Positions 14,101 to 26,010 of a stretch of DNA of 64,000 bases are shown one piece after another. The translations under genes were made by a program, and so were the position numbers. The notes below the pieces were generated by a model. That model made no database searches, was not told where the DNA came from, and saw only the letters and a list, made by a program, of their open reading frames with translations. This DNA comes from Cheilinus undulatus. Lineage: Eukaryota > Chordata > Actinopteri > Labriformes > Labridae. The stretch is taken from assembly GCF_018320785.1 (NCBI RefSeq), contig NC_054872.1:38304551-38368550 (forward strand), in the 5' to 3' direction. Position 1 is the first letter of the stretch; each line of letters starts with the position of its first letter.

Positions 14101-16790
14101 GTATAGGTTTTGCCATGTGGGGTATGTGTTTGCTAGTCTTCTGAAATATTTTGGCCACAAAATTACAAAACCATCTGAAAAACACAGTTAATTTATTATT
14201 TATGTGTTAGCGTTATTTTATATTTATTCATTTATCTGTATATATTTTTTGCTACTTTATTTTCATTATTTCTTGTTTGTCAAAGTGCTTAGAATGTAAG
14301 ATTTTAAGAGTGTTGTTAAATCAGTAAGATAAGCTGTAAGTAGTAGCTTTTGATAATATCAAGAACAATAAAAATAATGCTAATTATGATTGTTGCTATA
14401 ATTGAGCAACCCCACTAATGCCTCATGTCTAAAAACAATACAATCCATATAACTTAATGATTATTGAGAAGCACTCAACTTTAAATAAAGTTATCCATTT
14501 CTTAAGATAGCAACAGGAATTAATTCAGCACAAAAACTGCTGATAAATTCTGTACACTGTCTAAATGACACAAAAACATTGTCAGTATTTCTGTAGCAAA
14601 GCAATTTTTGTTTAACTTAAACGAAAAAATGACCCAATATTGGGTTCCAAGGATTTCTATTTTTGTCATGTTATCTAAATAGGTATATCTGATATCATTT
14701 AATTTTTACTAGTATTATATCAAAGTTGAAAATTCTGGTATTGTGAAGGTCCTGGTGTATTAAAAGTACAGTATGTAAAATTGTAAACATAAGCAACATC
14801 TAACAGTCAGATTTAGATCGCAATGTTGACTTCTGGTGGTAATTGTGGAAACCAGTGTGGTTTAAAAAAAAAAACTATATATACACAGCATGCAAGAAAG
14901 CAAAGTATGTTTATTCTAAACATGAAACATATTTTATTTAGATGACTAAAGACTGATTTGAGCGAACTTATAATTATTTTGTTCTTCTGTTATTAAGTTT
15001 TTCTGCTAAATATTCAACACTATACACTTAAAATTGTTACCTGACAGTCTGACTTCAGACTGAGGCTGAACCATTTGGGTGAATTATCTAATGCATACTG
15101 CATTTTTTTTCCTAAATTGTGATTACAACTTAATATCCTCATCTCATGTATGAAAAAACACAAGCAACAAATGATTCTGTATTATATATTATTAACCAAT
15201 ACAATATTAGGTAGATTAAACTTGGGCTGGACAATTCTGAAAAAAAAAATCTTCCAAAATATTGTAGAAAAACATTACACTTGAATGTGTGCATGATGCA
15301 TAAACATCTCTGCTGTAAAAATGTATGAAACTGGTATTTTGACACGCATTTCAAGTTAAAGAAATGTTGCACCTGCATCTTTTTGAAATTTGCAGTAGGT
15401 CATATTGTGATAAAACTAAATTTCTGTTCATTGCCCAGTCTTACTGCAGACTCTTACTCAGACACTTGCTTCTGGCCTTCCACTGTCAGGATGGAATGCA
15501 CTCAGAAACTTTCAAAATAAAACTGGATTACACTTCCAGCTAGGGTACGGGTTAGCGTTATGGTAGAGTGGGTTATAGGAATGGCCTGGATGATAGTAGA
15601 ACATCATATTTATTACAAATCTTAACCTTTTGAACCAAAAATAACTAACCTGACCTGCAAAAACAAGTTATAAATCATTAAATATAGTCAACTAAACACT
15701 GTACTTAGAGTAAAAAAGCATGTTTTCCATTAAAACACACTCACACTAAAGCTAGCCAATGTTTACACAACTACTTTGGCAAATTCTGTGTACCAGCAAA
15801 TGACTTCTGTCCTGACAGAGGTGGTGTCTCACAGTGGGGGTCTGCAGGAGTGGGTGTCAGAGAGCAGTGGTCTGCAGCCAGACCCCTCTCATTGATGCCA
15901 GCATAACCATCGATACAAAGACTGGAAATGGTTTCAATATGTGTGCAGGTATTGGAATAATACTACTGGAGATTTTCATTCATTTATACAGCCATTTATA
16001 TATATATTTTTTATATTCCTATAAAAATTCCTTATCAACAAAAAAGTTGCAAATAACATGCAAAGTAAACTTTCTTCTTCTACCATAAAAACATTTTGGA
16101 CAAAGCCTACTTTTTACACATCTTTTCTACTCTGATAGCTGTAGTTTGCTGTGATGGTTGCTTGTACTCCTGCTCACAAAAGGCTCAAGCTTCCAGAAGC
16201 CTTCTCCTGCCCCAAAATTGGATTGGAAATTATTTCCAGTGACCAGTTGTGTTGTTGGCGAGGTAATCTTCTATGCTGTGGTGACATCAGAAAATATGTG
16301 GCTACAGGGCTAGCACATGATGTAATGTCAGACTGCCTGTTCTCCTTGTGCCTTAAGCTCATATACACCTTTAACTGTGTATCTTTGCCTTTTATGCCCA
16401 AACACTACCAGAAATCATTTCTCCTGTTCACAGCGGACATTATGCATGTAATGCTACAACAATACGCTTGCGCCTGTGACATGTTTCTGAGTAAATGTAC
16501 CTTTGCTACATGCTAGATTAAATGTTTACTCTTCACATCTTTTTTGTTGCATTTTGAAATAGCAAATGCAGAACTTACTCACATTCTAAAGACTTTCTAA
16601 TATCCTGGTATGCTAGTTATGCAATTAGGTTTGACAGTTGTTATGACAGTAGCCTCTAAAACATTTACAAGTACCAAAAAGGCGAGCTAAAGTGTTTGCC
16701 AGTATTTAGATTTTGATGTACATGAGTGCTTTATAGACCATAATTGAAGTTCAGAGTGATGTCTTCATGCCTAATAAACCTCTTTATCTT
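11100..16790. other. Intergenic stretch between akirin1 and cnr2
   Basis: AT-rich, with only short, unsupported open frames. It contains a probable hAT-type element end near 12140 and a minus-strand open frame at 13224-13475 (83 codons, hydrophilic, no recognised domain). A possible cnr2 3' UTR lies left of 16800. I see no gene. Confidence 0.55.
12138..12240 (+). mobile_element. Possible hAT-like element end
   Basis: The segment begins tagggctgtcaagattaat and continues with alternating attaatcg/gattaatg motifs. This resembles the ends of abundant non-autonomous fish hAT elements (recalled). The other end was not found. Confidence 0.35.
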
Positions 16791-16799
16791 TACAGGAAC

Positions 16800-18109
16800 T
16801 CATTTTCTTATGTCCAAGTGCTGACTGTTCACCATATCTGAGATGGAGCAGATTCGGGTATTCCTGTTCTTGGGTGTCTTCTCAGAGCAGGTGGTACAGT
16901 TGTTGTCTTCTTCAGTGGGTAATCTTGGAGTCAAGTTCTCTGTGGACTTTTTACACCTCCCGATCTCATAGATCCGCTGTAGCAACTGCAGCAGAGCAAC
17001 TCTGAGCTCTCTGCAGCGCAGTGCATACAACAGAGGGTTGACTGCAGAGTTGACCAGGCAGAGGGTGCTGCAGAAGGCAAAAGCCCGCTGTTGGGTGTGG
17101 GTGAGGAGCACAGAGACATCAGCCAGCATAAAGGAGAGCGCAGGAAGCCAACAGCCAACCAGTATGAGGAGAATTAGACCAAAGGTGCGCGCTAGCCGGA
17201 TATCCATCCTCATACGGGCGTGGCCGGACCCTGCTGCTCCCTGGATGTTGGTCATGGAGGACTCATGGCGGTGAGCAGTCCACAGGATGAGAGCATAAGC
17301 ACCCAGTATGAGAGCGAAGAGCACAAGGATGAAGGTGGTCCAGCAGGCCAGATAACCCTGGTTGATATATGGGAAGAGGCGTGAGCAGGGTGGGTTAAGC
17401 CCTGTGGGACACCTCCATCCCATCAGAGGCAGGAATGATATAAAGATAGTGGCGCTCCAAAGGATCAGCAGGCTCAGCACAGCTCGCCGGCGGGTCACCA
17501 GCACCTTATAGCTGGAGGCCTGGTGGATGCAGAGGTAGCGGTCCAGAGCAGTCAGCAGGAGACTCCCCACAGAGCTGCTGAAGGCCATGGTGACTCCACC
17601 TAGTTTAAAGAGGTAGGCTGTGGGGCCGTCGCTATGGCGGAAGAGGTGGAAGTCTAGAAAACTGGTGGTGAAGAAGCAACTGGCGAAGACGTCGGCCAAA
17701 GCAAGGCTGCCGATGAAGAGAAATGAAGGGCGCTGTCGAAGAGAGGCTGTGGCCGCGATCACTACCAACACCAGTACGTTCTCCAGCAGGGTGATGGGAC
17801 CCGCCAGGAAACAGATGGAGCCAATGGCTGTTTTCTCCGCCTGGATGAGGACCATGTAGCACTCCAGATTCTCACAAGATGTGTTAACTGAGAGGAAAAC
17901 AGGTAAGCATATGTTTTTTTGGACTGATTTCAGTGGACAGCCGTACTTAAACGAAACACTTATGGAAATGGAATATGCTTAGAGGAAGAAAAACTTCAAT
18001 CCAATATGCTGGACAGTGTATATATTTCATGATGAGTACCTGTTTGTGTTGAGGTGTTCCCTTTGACTCCTGTGGATCCTGAAGAAACAGGAACTTCCCA
18101 TTCATCCAT
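16800..18109 (-). CDS. cnr2: cnr2, cannabinoid receptor 2 (class A GPCR)
   Basis: Two coding exons, 18040-18109 and 16800-17887, join in frame (phase 1) to give 385 residues. The plasma-membrane receptor couples to Gi/o and binds endocannabinoids (family knowledge). Seven hydrophobic segments are visible. Class A landmarks are the TM1 Asn in LLENVLVL, DRY at about 139-141, CWLP at 269-272 and NPLLY at 307-311. CB2-like blocks are SFLFIGSLALAD, VGSLLLTALDRYLC and AFCSTLCLVNSAVNP. Two cysteines near 183 and 191 sit in extracellular loop 2 as in cannabinoid receptors. Two N-glycosylation sequons (NTS at 18 and 25) lie in the N-terminus supplied largely by the first exon. The start at 18109 is preferred because an in-frame ATG at 17855 (M35) would discard both sequons and begin only a dozen residues before TM1. 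It lies upstream and divergent from pnrc2, as in human. Confidence 0.95.
18040..18109 (-). CDS. cnr2: cnr2 upstream coding exon
   Basis: ATG at 18109 opens 23 codons, MDEWEVPVSSGSTG and onward, ending at an ACAG/GTACTC donor. The downstream acceptor CTCTCAG at 17888 restores the frame, making VNTSCENLECYM at the junction; the latter aligns with the CB2 segment before TM1. Supported by splice sites and frame only, not by transcripts. Confidence 0.75.
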
Positions 18110-18346
18110 TTCTGCTACTCTTTGGCCCAGTGCTACTGTGGATTAAAATCAGGATATACACTAAGGCATTTTAGTATTTTATTCTGTTTCATTTGATGCA
18201 AAACATACATTTATGTAGCTAAATAACAGAAATATTAAATTAAGGGATTGTTTAAGTGGCTCTAAAAAGTTAAAAGAACCCTGATAAAATGCTACATTTT
18301 GTGATATAAAACAAATGAGGCCTTTCAGATATGTTTCCACCCTTAA

Positions 18347-18862
18347 TCAGCCAAAAAACCTTGAGTAGGAATAATCAAATATTAAAATAATGCAAATAAC
18401 AAAAATCCTGGTTGCATAAATATGCATAGTCTTTGTTGGCAGGTGTCTGTCAGCATAGCCTTTGGAGACTTGGGAAAACTTGCCCACTCTTCCAGCAAAA
18501 TTCAAAGTCAGATAATGAGGATATTTCCTGTCCAAAGCCTTCCTCAGGTCAGCCCACAGGTTAACAGTAGGATTCAGATCTGGGTACTGGCTTAGGTCCA
18601 AGTATTCTTCCATTGGGTCAATGTCACACTATAAAATGGAATTCATCTTTATATCCAGCTTTCTTGCAGACACTTGGTGTTTTGTGCCAAAACTGACGAG
18701 TATTTGGATCTGTTTATAATTTCCTCCTCCTAAACTCAAACCTGGGTTCCAGAACAAAAAGGCCAAAAAGTTCAATGTTGGTCTCATCAGTCCAGCATAC
18801 ATTTTCCCACATACTTCTGGGAGACTTGATGCCTCCTTTGCAATAATAGTGTTCGTGAAATG
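18347..18862 (-). mobile_element. Tc1-like transposon remnant (C-terminal transposase)
   Basis: The minus strand codes SQYPDLNPTVNLWADLRKAL, matching the Tc1 transposase block around the catalytic Glu (family consensus SPDLNPIEN-LW-L). Upstream in the same orientation, about 18720-18860, is a decayed stretch with the Tc1-like FFGL-FNVGLISPAY-type sequence. Stops and shifts show it is dead. It abuts another Tc1-like element of opposite orientation at about 18863. Confidence 0.7.
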
Positions 18863-18865
18863 TCA

Positions 18866-19820
18866 TCCCTGCTGGATACTCCACAGTCAACTGTAAGTGA
18901 TATTATTAGAAAGTGGAAGCATTTAGGAACAACAGCAACTCAGAAGACCATGTAGAATCACAGAGTGGGGACAATCACTGCTAGGAAAATGGTGCGTAAA
19001 AGTCACCTGTGCTCTCAGCTTCCACTGTCATTAATGTTAGCACAAAAACAGTATGGTGGAAGCTTCATGGAATGAGTTTCCATGGCTGAGCAGCCGCATG
19101 CAAGCCTCACATCACCAAGTCCAATGCCCACTGTTGGATGGTGTGGTGTAAGGTGCACTGAAACTGGACTGTGGGGCGGTGGAAACATGTTTTGTGGAGT
19201 GACAAATCATGCTTCTCTATGTGGCAGTCAGATGGGTGAGTCTAGGTTTTTCAGATGCCGCATTACCTGCCTGACTGCATTGTACCAACTGTGAAGTTTG
19301 GTGGAGGAGGGATAATGGTATGTGGCTTTTTGTCAGGGTTTGGGCCTCTTATCTCCTCTTATCTCTTAATGCTTCAGTATATCAATACATTTTGGATAAT
19401 GCTATGCTTCCAGCTTTGCAGCAACAGTTTGGAGAAATTTTTTTTCTGTACCAACATGACTATACCCCTGTGCACAAACCAAGGACTTCAAAGACAGGGT
19501 TTGATAAGTTTTGTGTGGAAGAACTTGATTAACTGAGTCCCTGACCTCGACACCATCAAGCCTTCTTGTACTTGTGAGCCAGACCTTCTAGTCCAACGTC
19601 AGTGCCTGACCTCTTAAACTCTCTACATATTGATTGGGCACAAATCCCCACAGAAACACTCAGAAATCTTGTGGAAAGCCTTTTAAGAAGAGTGGAGGCT
19701 GTTTAAGCTGCAAGAGGAGGGAGGGGTGTCTATATTAAAGTACATTTATTTGAATACTATGTCATTACAGTCCCTGTTGATGTAATGGTCAGGCATCTGA
19801 ATATTTTTGTCCATATAGTG
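18866..19820 (+). mobile_element. Tc1-like transposon remnant, 5' truncated
   Basis: The plus strand contains the Tc1 core with frames broken by stops: a box ending KFGGGGIMVCGFL, then YQHDYTPVHKPRTSK (second catalytic Asp region). The 3' end carries the terminal inverted repeat ending gtccatatagtg at 19820. This is the same family as 29181-29865 and 59655-60786. The left terminal repeat is missing. Confidence 0.75.
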
Positions 19821-21164
19821 GAACAAAGAACATCTTCATGGTGAAGTATGATTTGGAGCTCTTTCTCTTCAGCTGGAATTGTGGTTTTAGTCAAAGTGGA
19901 GGGTATTATGAACAGTTCCAAAGAACTATCAGTTTTGGTACCAAACTCTCAGGTATCCACTAGAGCGCTGAAGATGAAAAATAATCCCACCTTACAGAGT
20001 TACAATTGTCCATATTATACATCCAAATCTACAAAAGAATGGCTTCACTGACAGAAAATAAAGGTTTTGGACTGGCCCAGCCAGGTCCAATTCTGCTGAA
20101 AATCTGCTTGGTGTGAAGAGGACAGATTTAAGGTGCTTTTGCATGGAAGGGTGGGTAAATTTAAGCAAGTCTGCAAAGGCAATGCTGATAGACACCTACA
20201 CAAAAAGTCTGCATGTTTAGATCAGATCAAAATGTGCATTAATAAAGTATTTGTATATGTTGAGCACACTTTGGCAACCATGTTTTTGTTTGGATGTTTA
20301 ATCTCAGTTCCTCCTGTAAATTTTGGTTGTTTTCCAATTGACTGTATACTGACTGTAAGTTTCAGGCTTCTTTTTTTACACATTGCAAAAATATGACATT
20401 TTAACAGGGATTTTTAAGAGCCACAATTTTGTGTGCAGAACAGACTACTTCAAGCTTTAAATGTCACCCTAATGTTATTTAGAAAATTAAAGTAAAGTGG
20501 TCTTCTGTGTCTAAATTATTCTTATAACACATTATTCCAAGCCTAACAGTTTTTATCTGACACATTGATAAGCTTATTTTGAGTGCAAATGTCTTATTCA
20601 GATTAACCTTGATAAATAATGGAAAATGCTCCTCAAAACAAATTTTGATAGACAAAACAAACAAAAATGTATTCAGTTAAACATGAGTACTGTTTAATGA
20701 AATAATGTAACACCAGCATGTTAATATGTAGTATTTTGTTTAATAACAAACCTTCAGCTTGGGTTTTTTTTTACATTAAGTGGACTACACAGCCAACTTC
20801 CTGCAGAGAAACACATAAAAACAGAATCTGTCTTTGTCAATATTGAACTTGGAGCTTAAAGTGAACATTAACATTTGTGAGTCAAGAACACAAAGTCATT
20901 TAGAGGTCGTGGCAAACAGGCAATGATCATTACAGTGTGTGCTGATGATGGTCACGCTGAGGGAACCAGGCCAGATGATGATAAACCAAGTCTTACTCCC
21001 GGAACTAGGAATTAATGTTTTATAAAGAACTCAGAGCTTAAGTTTTTCCCTAGAAGTAGTCAGTTCAGCTAACACCCTGATTATCTTCCACTACATATAT
21101 ATCCTAAAATCCTTTTCATCAGCTATATAATGTGAATCATGAGTAGGAGCAAGAAACAGGCAGT
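19821..21164. other. Intergenic, nothing recognised
   Basis: AT-rich sequence with short open frames on both strands and no recognisable domain or splice structure. Confidence 0.5.
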
Positions 21165-21765
21165 ATGATACAGTGCCTACAAAAAGTGTTCTTTTGTCTT
21201 CATGGTGTAATGGTAACCAGGAATACTGATAACATGTTGGAGACCCTTATCCATTTTTTGGACCCATTTAAACCCATTATAATGTTAGGTTTCAATCACA
21301 TAGCCATTGCATTATGTAAAGCTGCTGTATAAAAAGTATTCCTCCCCTTGGATGTTTTACCCTTTTATTGATTTTATAAATCTATCATGGTCAATATAAT
21401 TTGGCTTTTTTTTTCTTTTCTTTACTTAAAAAAGCTTCAAAGTACTGATCTCTACAAAATAATGTCATTCAAACAGAAATATGTAATGTAAAATTAGTGA
21501 CTGCATAAATATTCACCCCCTTCAAAGTGACTGACCTAATTCAACAGAGGTCCAGTCAATTTCTGCTTGTAGTCTCAAAATTAGAGAAATGGGGATTATC
21601 TGAGTGTAGTGAATGTGTCTCAAGTGATTGTAAATACATTTGTGTCTGGAAGGTCCAGCCAGTGGTTACTCAGTATTTCTGGCTACCATTACACCAGGAA
21701 GAGCAAAAAACACTCCAAGAGAGTCAAAGAGAAGGTTATTGAAAAGTATAAGTCAAGTGAAAAGT
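21165..21765 (+). mobile_element. Decayed Tc1-like element
   Basis: It starts with a terminal-repeat-like sequence (acagtgcctacaaaaagtg) and has ttcacccccttcaaagtgac and gactgacctaattcaacag, shared with the element at 62655-63330. Transposase frames are heavily eroded. Two related start-like motifs, near 21172 and 21325, suggest internal rearrangement. Confidence 0.55.
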
Positions 21766-23006
21766 GTGAAAATAAATAAATAAATAAATATTTGATAGTC
21801 ATTAACAGGACTAAAGTTTCATAAAACACTGAAATCCTTTAATTTAACATAATCTGACGCTGCACAAAAAAATTAAAATGCACTAAAATAAGTATTGTTT
21901 GTAATCCGTGACATGTCCTGCACTGTAAAACCCTTTTCTTCTGTATCTATCTATTTTTTTATATAGTTGGTTAGTTAGTTAGTAACCTCTTATGTTAAAA
22001 ACAATGGCATTGAGTATACTAAGTGGCACTGTGTGCATGAGTGGCTCTTAAAAGGGTAAAAAAAATATAAATGTTTGATAGTCATTAACAGGGCCAATGT
22101 TTTACAAAAGAGCGACATTGCTTTGATATAAAATAGATATTAATAAAAATATTTGTTAGTTTGTTTTTTATTTAAAGAAATCTGTAGCATTACTTATAAA
22201 AAGTTGCCTTATGTCAGTGATTCTAAAAAATGTAAAAAATAAATGAATTTAAAAAATCATTAATTTTAATAGTAACAACAGGACCAAAATTTGTTGAACA
22301 ACTCAAGTCACTTGAATTGGAAATTGGCATTATATAAAGTAATTTTGGCATTTTTTTCTCTGACAACTTTGTGGACTTTTACTGACGTGTCACATTTATT
22401 GTAGGGGTGCAAATGTGTGTGTGCATTCAATTTCCTATAGGGATTAACATACAACAAAATCATGTCGGTGTGCTATTATCAAATTAAACAGGATAAAATA
22501 GACTGCCCCCTGTTGGAATTAGGGGGTATTGCATAATGACCAAACGAATCTGTGTGTGAAGGTCACCACAGAGATGAACAATCCTGTGTTGAGTGCATCA
22601 CCTGTATGCAATCAATAGATTAAACATGGTGTGATGTGAGAGGATTTGATTAAAGTAAATAATGCTGTGATGACAGGGAGTGGCCACTTATAACTGCTAA
22701 GATACAAAGAAAATCTCTTTTTTTTTTCACAGGCAAAAATTATTTTACGTTAAATTTTACTAAATTTAGATTTTTTTTTTTGTAACTACCGCTGGAGAGC
22801 ATTGCATGAATAACTTAAATATTTAGTTTAAAATGGATTAAGAGTATAGTAGGCTTATATCGGGTGCAGAGTGAGTGATTACAATCCTCATGAGTGCACC
22901 TAAGGGAACGTTTTTCACCCAATCAGGTCAGACTGCCCTTCCCTCCATTTATTCTCTTTCCAGTGACCCTTAGTCCAGTTTTTTTTAATCTTAGATTTCA
23001 CACTAC

Positions 23007-24532
23007 CTTGTGAAAAAGAGCAAATATATCAAAGCAGAAGTAAATTGCTTTCTGGAGAGTCGTGCCTTGACTCGGGGGATAGTATTTCTCAATTTGGCTA
23101 TGGGCCATATGGGCTCATGCACACTGGATATTACACCACCTCTAGCTTCTTCTCCCTTATGAACAAAAAAAAATCTTGATTGACAGAGAAAAACATTGTG
23201 TTTTGTCCCTTTCAAAAGAGTTACTCCTATAGAAGGATTTAAACAGCATCGGCACATACATTTATTATCAGAAAGGTAAAGCTGTCCAATTCAGTCGCAT
23301 CTTTGATTACATGCTCATGGAAACATGATGTGGCAATGATCTCTTAAGTTACTGTTGCACCATAACACTTTTTGCAAAACATTGCAAGAACACACATTTT
23401 TCTTTTTCTTATAACTTCTTCAAACAAATGCAAACCAAGTTTCTTAACATTTTCTACTGATAAATCTAAAGGATCAAACATGATGGAATAACTTAAACTT
23501 ACCTTTTTCTTCCTTTGTGTTTTTGTTCTCGTCTCCTGAATTTGATCTCCTAGCAGCAGAGACGACGACAGAAAGACAGCGCAGACCTTTACAGAGCTGA
23601 CTGGTGGCACAGAGTGGGAGCGAGGGGAGAAGATAAGGTGGGTTGCACCGATGACAGGACAGAGAGGGGGAGGGAGAGAGAGAGATAGGGAGAGAGAGCG
23701 ATGAAAAAGCTCAATTGAAGTTAATCTAACTATAGCTGGAAGATGTGACGAAACAAAGAACAAGATCAGCGCAAGGATTGAGGTTTTATGTGTAAGAGAA
23801 GTAACTGGACAGTGAAATACGACTATGATGAAGGAGACTAAAGGGAAACACTTTGGTGTCCATCCTAAGTGATTCTTTTCCAGCAGACAGCGTCAGGGTG
23901 GACACAGAGGAGCAGAGCACTTAAGCTGAGTGTTGGATGGGAGGTGTGAAAAATTATATCAATACAAAAGGGATGAAAACTCCTCAAAATACACCTCACA
24001 TGAAAACCAAAGTAACTTCCACTGTTAAGCCATTCTAATAATAATTTTCTGCAAGATTTTTAAAATAACATTTTAAATGCATGTTTTGTTACTAATAATC
24101 TGCCACATTGCAACTCCAATGTCCAAAAGTGCCTTCAGGCTCAAATAAATAACCTCGATTGCCACATTTACCTCAAAGCAAAGACTTCTTGCCTCTTAAT
24201 ATTCATTGTTTGTCCAGGAACAGTTTGTCCTTCCATGTCTTTAGCTAATTATTCTCCATCTATCTTCATTTGACAGATCAACATGCAAACACAGCCAGGC
24301 ATCACTTCCCTGCTGAACATTATTACATTACATAATTTACGCTATTTTTCTAGCTTCAATTAAAGGATTACTTTAATTATTTACCTCATGATGGAGGAGA
24401 GGACTTGCTGGAGGATAGAGAGGAAAATTTCAGGGGGTGTTGGAGAGCCAAGGTTCAGCTCCAGCCTGTGGCTCCTCTCCCACATGTAGTTCCACACTTT
24501 CTCTCCCTGGTTAATAACTCTACTGTCCTGGC
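23007..24532 (-). CDS. Candidate exons of an unrecognised gene
   Basis: Exon-like segments on the minus strand chain by frame. The best is 24385-24532: acceptor TTTATCCACTTAG, donor GAG/GTAAAT, with only one frame open over 48 codons. It includes VWNYMWERSHRLELNLG and PPEIFLSILQQVLSSIM. Next, 23503-23549 (acceptor CTGCTGCTAG, donor AAAG/GTAAGT) codes RSNSGDENKNTKEEK in the matching phase. A third, from about 23150 to 23007 (donor CAAG/GTAGTG), is open with PIWPIAKLRNTIPRVKARL but has an ambiguous acceptor. The composition looks protein-like rather than random. I do not recognise the family, and start and stop were not found. It could be a lineage-specific gene, a decayed gene or chance. It lies upstream of cnr2 on the same strand, so cnr2 5' UTR exons are another reading. 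Confidence 0.35.
23651..23700. repeat. GA-rich low-complexity tract
   Basis: Purine run of mostly GA and GGGA units on the plus strand. Confidence 0.8.
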
Positions 24533-24849
24533 CTAAGTGGATAAAGGCAGAAAGAGTCAGAAAGGATCTAATTATGTCTGTCTGTGTAAGGAAAGAAAAG
24601 ACAATAAAAAAGTTTCTTATTGGTGTCGCTTCAAAATGTTACTTGAGCATGAATATAACTTTCTCTTCATCAGTTTTCCCCCAAAAAGTACTGAAATCAA
24701 TGCTTATTCTATTGCAATTTAACAAGATTTATAAATTTTAAAAAATGATTTTGCCAAAGTATCGTGTAATGACACAATTAAAAATCATTAACTTCTGAAA
24801 TAATATCGATATGCCTCTATGATGATTATCCATACAACAAGACATAGGC

Positions 24850-25450
24850 AGAGCGAGGGGGTTGCTTGTGGGGCTTAAGCCCCAAATCTCCAAAAAGCAG
24901 GCTTCTGCTGAATGCAATGATTGATACAAGAATTAGAAACTTATAAACAAAGGGACCCTGCTATCGCACCATGACAGTTTCATTCTTGTACCCAAATGAA
25001 AAAAACATCCATTTATAAGAACTCCTGACACCTTATGCATAACAGCAGTTAAAAAGGACTTCTAGATATTACTGTATACTAACGTTTTTCTGCATTTCAT
25101 AAATAGATATGCATCAGGAAGCACACAATTTACTTTTTATGTTCTTTCTCAAGACAAGTAGTGCAGGTCTTAAACCTTTGTTTAATATCTACTTTTTATG
25201 TAACTTTGGCTGCAAGACGAACACACTTGAGAACAAAAACCTATTTAAAACTATAATGTTCTAAAGGGTGTTTTGCAAAGTGGAACGGTATCATTTCACC
25301 CAAAATGTTGTATAGCTTTTGAATCTACATTTGTCTAAGATGGATTTAAAAAATTGTGCCAAAAAACAAAACATTTCTGGGGGAGCATGTCTCCAGACTC
25401 ACCTAAGTTTGGGCTAGGCCCAGGATATTTATCTCTTTTGCTTTGGCCTC
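24850..25450. repeat. Probable dispersed repeat
   Basis: One side has gaggggg..gggcttaagccccaaatctc, and the other has ctgggggagcatgtctccag with a gggctaggcccagg palindrome. Both look like ends of a known type of fish interspersed repeat that carries such GC-rich motifs in an AT-rich context (recalled, not searched). Confidence 0.35.
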
Positions 25451-25759
25451 TGAAACAAGACAATTGACATTCTATTCTAACGTGATTGATAGATTTTTTT
25501 CTTCTTGTAAATTATAAACAAATGCATTCTTAACAGCCAGAGTCAAACCAAGCTTCATGTGCCTTTTTAAGAGCTGCAGACATCACTGTAAAAATCTGCT
25601 GGCAGACTGTGAACTATGCAGAGCACTGAACAAAGTGTAACCTTTTTATTGCGCTTATAGTTTAGCTCAGTAAACGGAGGTGACACCACTGTATAGCAGC
25701 AGTATAATTTGCTCAGCTTTGATAATTTTTTTAAAATTCTCCTGTTTGAAACTTGTTTT

Positions 25760-26010
25760 TAAATGTTTACAAAATTTAGCACCATAAATTTGATTAATCT
25801 TTTTCAAAGGCAAACTGCTGGTAGGACCACCAGGGGCATGGCTAGTAGTAACTGTAAAACTGCCCACCATAAGACCTCTCTGGGGCAGTCAGCTTTTTCT
25901 ATACGAGGCTCTCAAATGTGGAATGCTCTACCAACTGATACGAAATTAACACAAGATATAAAGACTTTTAAAAAGAAATGTTAAAGGGTGGCTAAAACCA
26001 AATCAGAGAT
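25760..26010 (+). mobile_element. LINE reverse-transcriptase C-terminal fragment
   Basis: An open stretch on the plus strand codes SLGQSAFSIRGSQMWNALPT followed by DIKTFKKKC and a stop. This is the typical C-terminus of fish non-LTR reverse transcriptases (pattern: Phe-Ser-x-x-Gly-x-x-x-Trp-Asn-x-Leu-Pro). Only the last 70 or so residues remain, i.e. a 5'-truncated insertion. Confidence 0.75.

Noticed and set aside
16151-16516. 121-codon open frame on the plus strand near cnr2
   Set aside because: No domain, no splice or promoter context, and composition like neighbouring non-coding DNA. It overlaps the likely cnr2 3' UTR in antisense.
23344-23763. 139-codon open frame on the minus strand
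   Set aside because: Its middle is a GA/CT-rich low-complexity run giving Ser-Leu repeats, and no domain is visible. Only the short stretch 23503-23549 is used in the exon candidate.
25403-25449. A 47-base segment with splice sites whose phase would extend the unassigned exon chain upstream
   Set aside because: It sits inside a probable interspersed repeat (24850-25450), so the match of phase is more likely chance.
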